NCBI RefSeq assembly: GCF_965363235.1
Contig: NC_134849.1
Location: 12,302,863 to 12,366,862 of the forward strand
Direction of reading: 5' to 3'
DNA: 64,000 nt
Source: Mytilus galloprovincialis
Taxonomy: Eukaryota > Mollusca > Bivalvia > Mytilida > Mytilidae
Both the position numbers and the translations under genes were made by a program. Below, piece after piece: positions 60,202-64,000 of the stretch. The first letter of the stretch is position 1. The number at the start of each line of letters is the position of its first letter. Under the pieces are notes generated by a model, which ran no database searches, had not been told where the DNA came from, and worked only from the letters and a program-made list of their open reading frames with translations.

Positions 60202-62931
60202 TCATTTCTTTGTTAATTTTACAGTGTCTGCACAGCAGCTTAGTCTTAATAAAGCAGTAATGAGTTCTTTTCTATGTTCTGCTTTAAGAATGTCACACAT
60301 CTTTGTATAATATATAATACCACTGTCTGTTTCATTTAATCCTTTCTCCATGTGAAGAAGGTAGTTACGGCTGAGTTTTAGGCAAGTCATCATCACCTGA
60401 AAAAAAGAATATAATTATATAAATATTGAAAAATCAGAAATTATTAAATATTTTATTACAGTGATTTTTGAAGAAAAGACAGAAATGCAAGATTCATTAT
60501 TGCTAATTTACGAAAATCTGCGTACAGAAATATTTATCAGAAATCAAAATGCAAATTCTTATTATTGCAATAATCTCCTAGTCTCATTATTAGCATTAAT
60601 AAAATTTCTGATATTTATAGATTATTGTTGATCATCTCAACGAGATTGATTTTCTCGCTTGAGCCAGAACGGCAAAAAAATGATGGCCACTGTGAATCAG
60701 TTTATTGCTATTTTACCTATGACAACATTGTTAATTACATTCTCAACAGACAAGTGCTCCCTTAATTTCTAGTGATAATTGTTCATATCATTCCGCTCAG
60801 AAAGGAAATTATTAGTCAACAAGATCAATGGAAAATTTCGTAAAATAGCGATAATACAGTTTATAATAAACAGTACTGGTCAATGATCAGTAACCTGTAG
60901 TTAATATACCTTCAGACAAATGTGTTTACCTCTATTACTAATAAGATATAGAAAGGCAGAATTTTCTGTTAATTGAATGTTCTGTGGGCAGACACACGTC
61001 TGGGGACATGAAGTCAGTGCTTTATAATGTCCTCAATTTAGAAATCTTTCCATCCTGACCCAAAGCAATATTTAACCTACTTTAATATATTAATTTCTTA
61101 CAAAAGAAAACTTGTAAAAAGTGAATTTACATCATGAACATATATAGGTAGCTGATAACAAGTAGGGTATGTGTCTGATCATGTAAAATTATTATGAATG
61201 GACCTCAACATGTCAACAAATACCAACAACATGAACTAAGAAGAAAATTTTTATTTGTTTTATTCCAGAATATTATATGAACATCAGCTATGGATGTGAT
61301 TTTTATAAACAAAATTTATTTTTAGCACTGTCAATGCAGAATATTGAAAATTTAATGGGTTTCCATATTGACTCATCAAGTCGATGATATAAAGTTACAC
61401 TAATGAAACCAAAAACTATGACACACAACCTAGAATCTTGGATAAGTTGAATAATTTTCAACTCCAGCTTATCCAGGTTGGACTGTATGGTATAAAACAT
61501 GTAAATGATACCTTTGTTTCTGTGAACATTATGCCAATGCTGGCCTTTGAAAATAAAAACAAAGAATGTTTAGTTTCCAGTAACAGTTGTCCTGCATGTT
61601 GAGCTGAACCATTGATTTCATATGGCAGTAATGGTTCTTCAGTTATTGCATCTGTTTCCTGTAAGTCTTTATTCACTTCTAAATTGTCACTTGAAGTTTC
61701 TGAAGATCTGATTTCTCTTCTTTTTTTATGAACTTTGTAATCATTGTGTTTTTTAACCTGAAAAACATAAAATTATTTTGTATGTTTTTTAACTAAACAT
61801 ATGCACGACTATATCTCCTTCCAGTATTTGACAAGCATTTCACTGCAGGATCTGCTTGCATTTCCAGAGCACCCGAGAACTATTCAGTTTTTGGTGGGGT
61901 TTGTGTTGCTTAGTCTTCAGTTTTCTAAGTTGAGTTTTGTTTGTTTGTCTATTGGTCTTTGCTATTTTAGGCATGACATTGTCAGTTTAGTTTGGACTTT
62001 TGAGTTAAAATGTCTCTTTGGTATCTATCTCTTCTCATTTTAGTAAAAAAAAAACTTTAATGTGGAGGGTTCAGAGCCTACAAACATGTCTTACCCTGCC
62101 ACTATTTTTATGTTTATGTCCCAAGTGTAGCATGCACGTATTTCAGTAGTTGTTGTTGGTTCATATCAACAATGATCAATCAGGGCTATTCCATTAAAAT
62201 GTAAATGGGACGGTTCAAAGGGAAGTTTAATTAATGAAAAAGGGTCAATGGTCTTTTTTCAGTAACTGATTTGTGTCTTGGTATTACCATTATGCAAAGT
62301 TATTTAAACATTTGGTTCTTGGTTGTAGGGAATTTTGAAAGTACCACAAACATTTTAAAGAAATAGCCATCATATATTTTTGTCATTACAAATATATCTA
62401 TTTTGTTTTAATTTAGGCTGTTAGTTTTCTCCAATGAATTATTTCATACTTTTTTTAACTCATGGTCTTTTAAAGTAGACTTTACGGTATGGATATTTCT
62501 AATTGTTGAAGGCTGTACAGTTGCATTAATTTGTTTACATCCACCTCATTTTAAAGGTTCTTGATTGTTTTCTCTTTGCTTCAATTAAAAAACTTCAGTA
62601 CCATGCATCTAATCAATGTTATGAAGGTAGCTTGCATAATATGTTCCTATTCAAATGCATAGGTCTTCCAAAATAAAGGAAAGGGGGAGGGGGTCTAACC
62701 CCTAGACCACCTTCCTTGTCTCCTCCACTGGGGACCCTTAACATTTAAAAAGCCAATTATAAACTATATCTTAAACAGATTACCTCTGCCACACATAATG
62801 TAGATGCCCCACTAAAATTCTCTAATTTGTGTGCTGTTTCAAATGGTGAATTGTCAATCTCAAAAACGAGGTCAGGCTTGGAATTCACATCCTGTCCATG
62901 AATCTTACATCTTCTTTTCATATAAACATTA
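60202..62931 (-). CDS. C-terminal three exons of an unrecognised gene, possible PD-(D/E)XK fold
   Basis: Exons on the minus strand: 62784-62931, 61512-61757, 60202-60396; introns are GT-AG and phases fit (2 in, then 0 and 0). They code 195 residues: NVYMKRRCKIHGQDVNSKPD, LVFEIDNSPF..., TLCVAEVKKHNDYKVHKKRR, an acidic linker, SAQHAGQLLLETKHSLFLFS, KASIGIMFTETK, VMMTCLKLSRNYLLHMEKG, ending ADTVKLTKK and TGA. KPD followed 28 residues later by EVK fits the PD-(D/E)XK nuclease pattern, and the later Q-rich helix plus a strand reading SIGIMFTETKVMMTCLKL is in keeping with that fold, but this is inference. Earlier exons must lie beyond 62931, probably outside the window. No repeat explains it. Confidence 0.55.
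61800..62175 (+). repeat. Dispersed mussel repeat in an intron of the 60-63 kb gene
   Basis: 'tgcaggatctgcttgcattt', 'tgagttaaaatgtctctttg' and 'catgtcttaccctgcc' match the family at 20690. The 80-codon frame here is part of the repeat. Confidence 0.6.
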
Positions 62932-63380
62932 CTGAAATAAATAAAATATCAAATTTGATGATTAAATTCAAAACAAACAGTTCATGATGCAGGGTATACA
63001 TTTTTTCAATAATACATTTACATTTATTTATATACCATAAACTTGCGCTTTTTAGAAAAAATAAAGCTTTAATAAGAATTTTATGAATTTTGACCCTTCA
63101 AAAATTTTCACAGAAATCAATTTTCGACACATAAATCATTTTGGAGTAGAATGTTACTTGTGCTTATATTACTTTTCATTTCAAACTCAAATAGATTGTT
63201 TCTCAAAATTGGTGTTTTGCACATATATGCACATCAATCGGGGAAAAGTTCATACACCTTATTGCTTGAACTTTTGACACATTCAACAATCACTTTTTCA
63301 TTGTGGCGTCAGATATTTTGTTTTATGATATCCAGTAAAGGCAGACAAATAGCAATAACGTATACTGGCCTCCTACCATG
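62932..63380. other. Probable intron DNA, AT-rich
   Basis: No exon with usable splice sites was found upstream of 62931 within this stretch. Confidence 0.4.
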
Positions 63381-63490
63381 CATGACCAAAAACTTTAACC
63401 TGAAGCGGGACGAACGAACGGACGAACGGACGAACGGAGGCACAGACCAGAAAACATAATGCCCCTCTACTATCGTAGGTGGGGCATAAA
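63381..63490 (+). repeat. Bivalve repeat with GACGAACG units
   Basis: Four GACGAACG units at about 63409-63437 are followed by 'cataatgcccctctactatc' and 'gtaggtggggcataaaa', a very common bivalve repeat end. Confidence 0.7.
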
Positions 63491-64000
63491 AACATTTTAA
63501 CAAAAACAAGAGGCTGTCACAACGACAGCAAACCGGATTTATTAACATTTATTTGTGTCCTGGTAATATCACAAGAACCATAACTGATGAACAGTGAAAG
63601 TGAAAATCGTCAATATCAAATTTGACCTCCATTTTGTCATCAGTATCAACATATTAAAATTTGAAAGAGCTAAAGGTCGAATGGTTCATGAGTAAATGCA
63701 ACAACATGAATGGAAACACCATTTTTATACGCCCGTCAAAATTTTGACGCGACGTATTATGGTATACAAATGTCCGGTGTCTGTCCGTCTGTCTGTCCGT
63801 CCATCTGTCTGTCTGTCTGTCTGTCCGTCTGTCTGTCCAGCGTAAACATGTCGCACCGTAACTTGAGAACGACTTATTCAAATTTCATGAAACTTAAAAT
63901 AGTTGTTTCTTATGATGGTCAAATGATCTGTATACTTTTTGGTGAAAATAAGATTAAAACTTTTTGAGTTACGGCACTTTGTAACTAAAACAGGGGTGTG
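63491..64000 (+). repeat. Bivalve repeats with a TCTG/TCCG microsatellite, to window end
   Basis: 63505-63720 ('aggctgtcacaacgacagc') and 63725-64000 ('gcgacgtattatggtataca', then (TCTG/TCCG)n at 63781-63838, then 'atgtcgcaccgtaacttgag') are common bivalve repeats. The second runs off the window edge. Confidence 0.65.

Noticed and set aside
63710-63967. 85-codon frame at the window end
   Set aside because: Its VCPSVCPSICLSVCLSV run is the translation of a TCTG/TCCG microsatellite in a bivalve repeat.

Overview
This is AT-rich eukaryotic nuclear DNA with introns, very probably from a marine mussel (Mytilus or a close relative). That call rests on several dispersed repeats that I recognise as typical of mussel genomes: the ACGCCAGACGCG repeat, the 'gagtgccaatgagacaactc' repeat, the 'gacgaacggacgaacgg' repeat, and bivalve tRNA-derived SINEs. 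Species is not resolved.

Host genes. (1) A family of very small single-pass membrane proteins with a shared exon plan: a signal-peptide exon ending in phase 1, a 76-79 nt ectodomain exon running phase 1 to 2, and a terminal exon carrying the membrane segment and tail. Gene 1 is complete on + at 2821-4465 (80 aa). Gene 2 is complete on + at 16321-22342 (89 aa). Gene 3 is on - at 29140-34855 with its first exon unproven. A duplicated first exon at 15319 has lost its splice donor. I do not recognise this family. (2) A two-exon, phase 1-1 extracellular-type module on - at 30221-31098, unassigned. (3) A complete five-exon apolipoprotein D-like lipocalin on + at 53609-57261 (208 aa). (4) The last three exons of an unrecognised gene on - at 60202-62931, with a possible PD-(D/E)XK motif.

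Mobile DNA makes up most of the rest. A hAT transposon lies at 8322-13617; its transposase gains a short first exon at 13257-13302, giving an intact 871-aa reading. It is flanked on both sides by pieces of a minus-strand LINE. Two Penelope-like element copies with the GIY-YIG part upstream of the reverse transcriptase lie on - at about 39505-43555 and 47115-52930. The second copy carries two nested TTAA-flanked insertions, and the first copy preserves both empty sites. Four elements (1488-2280, 4750-6516, 25459-26924, 35122-36794) share an unusual plan: long inverted ends built from many spaced copies of a short word peculiar to each element.

Layout: 0-7 kb small-protein gene 1 between two word-ended elements; 8-14 kb LINE and hAT; 15-22.4 kb duplicated promoter/first exon and gene 2, whose 4.8-kb first intron holds a 2.2-kb minisatellite of 49/37-bp units; 22.5-29 kb repeats, a SINE and a word-ended element; 29-35 kb gene 3 and the orphan module; 35-53 kb word-ended element, Penelope-like copies and a second SINE; 53.6-57.3 kb lipocalin; 57-64 kb repeats and gene 4. 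All gene models were read by eye from reading frame, splice sites and phase; none has transcript support here.
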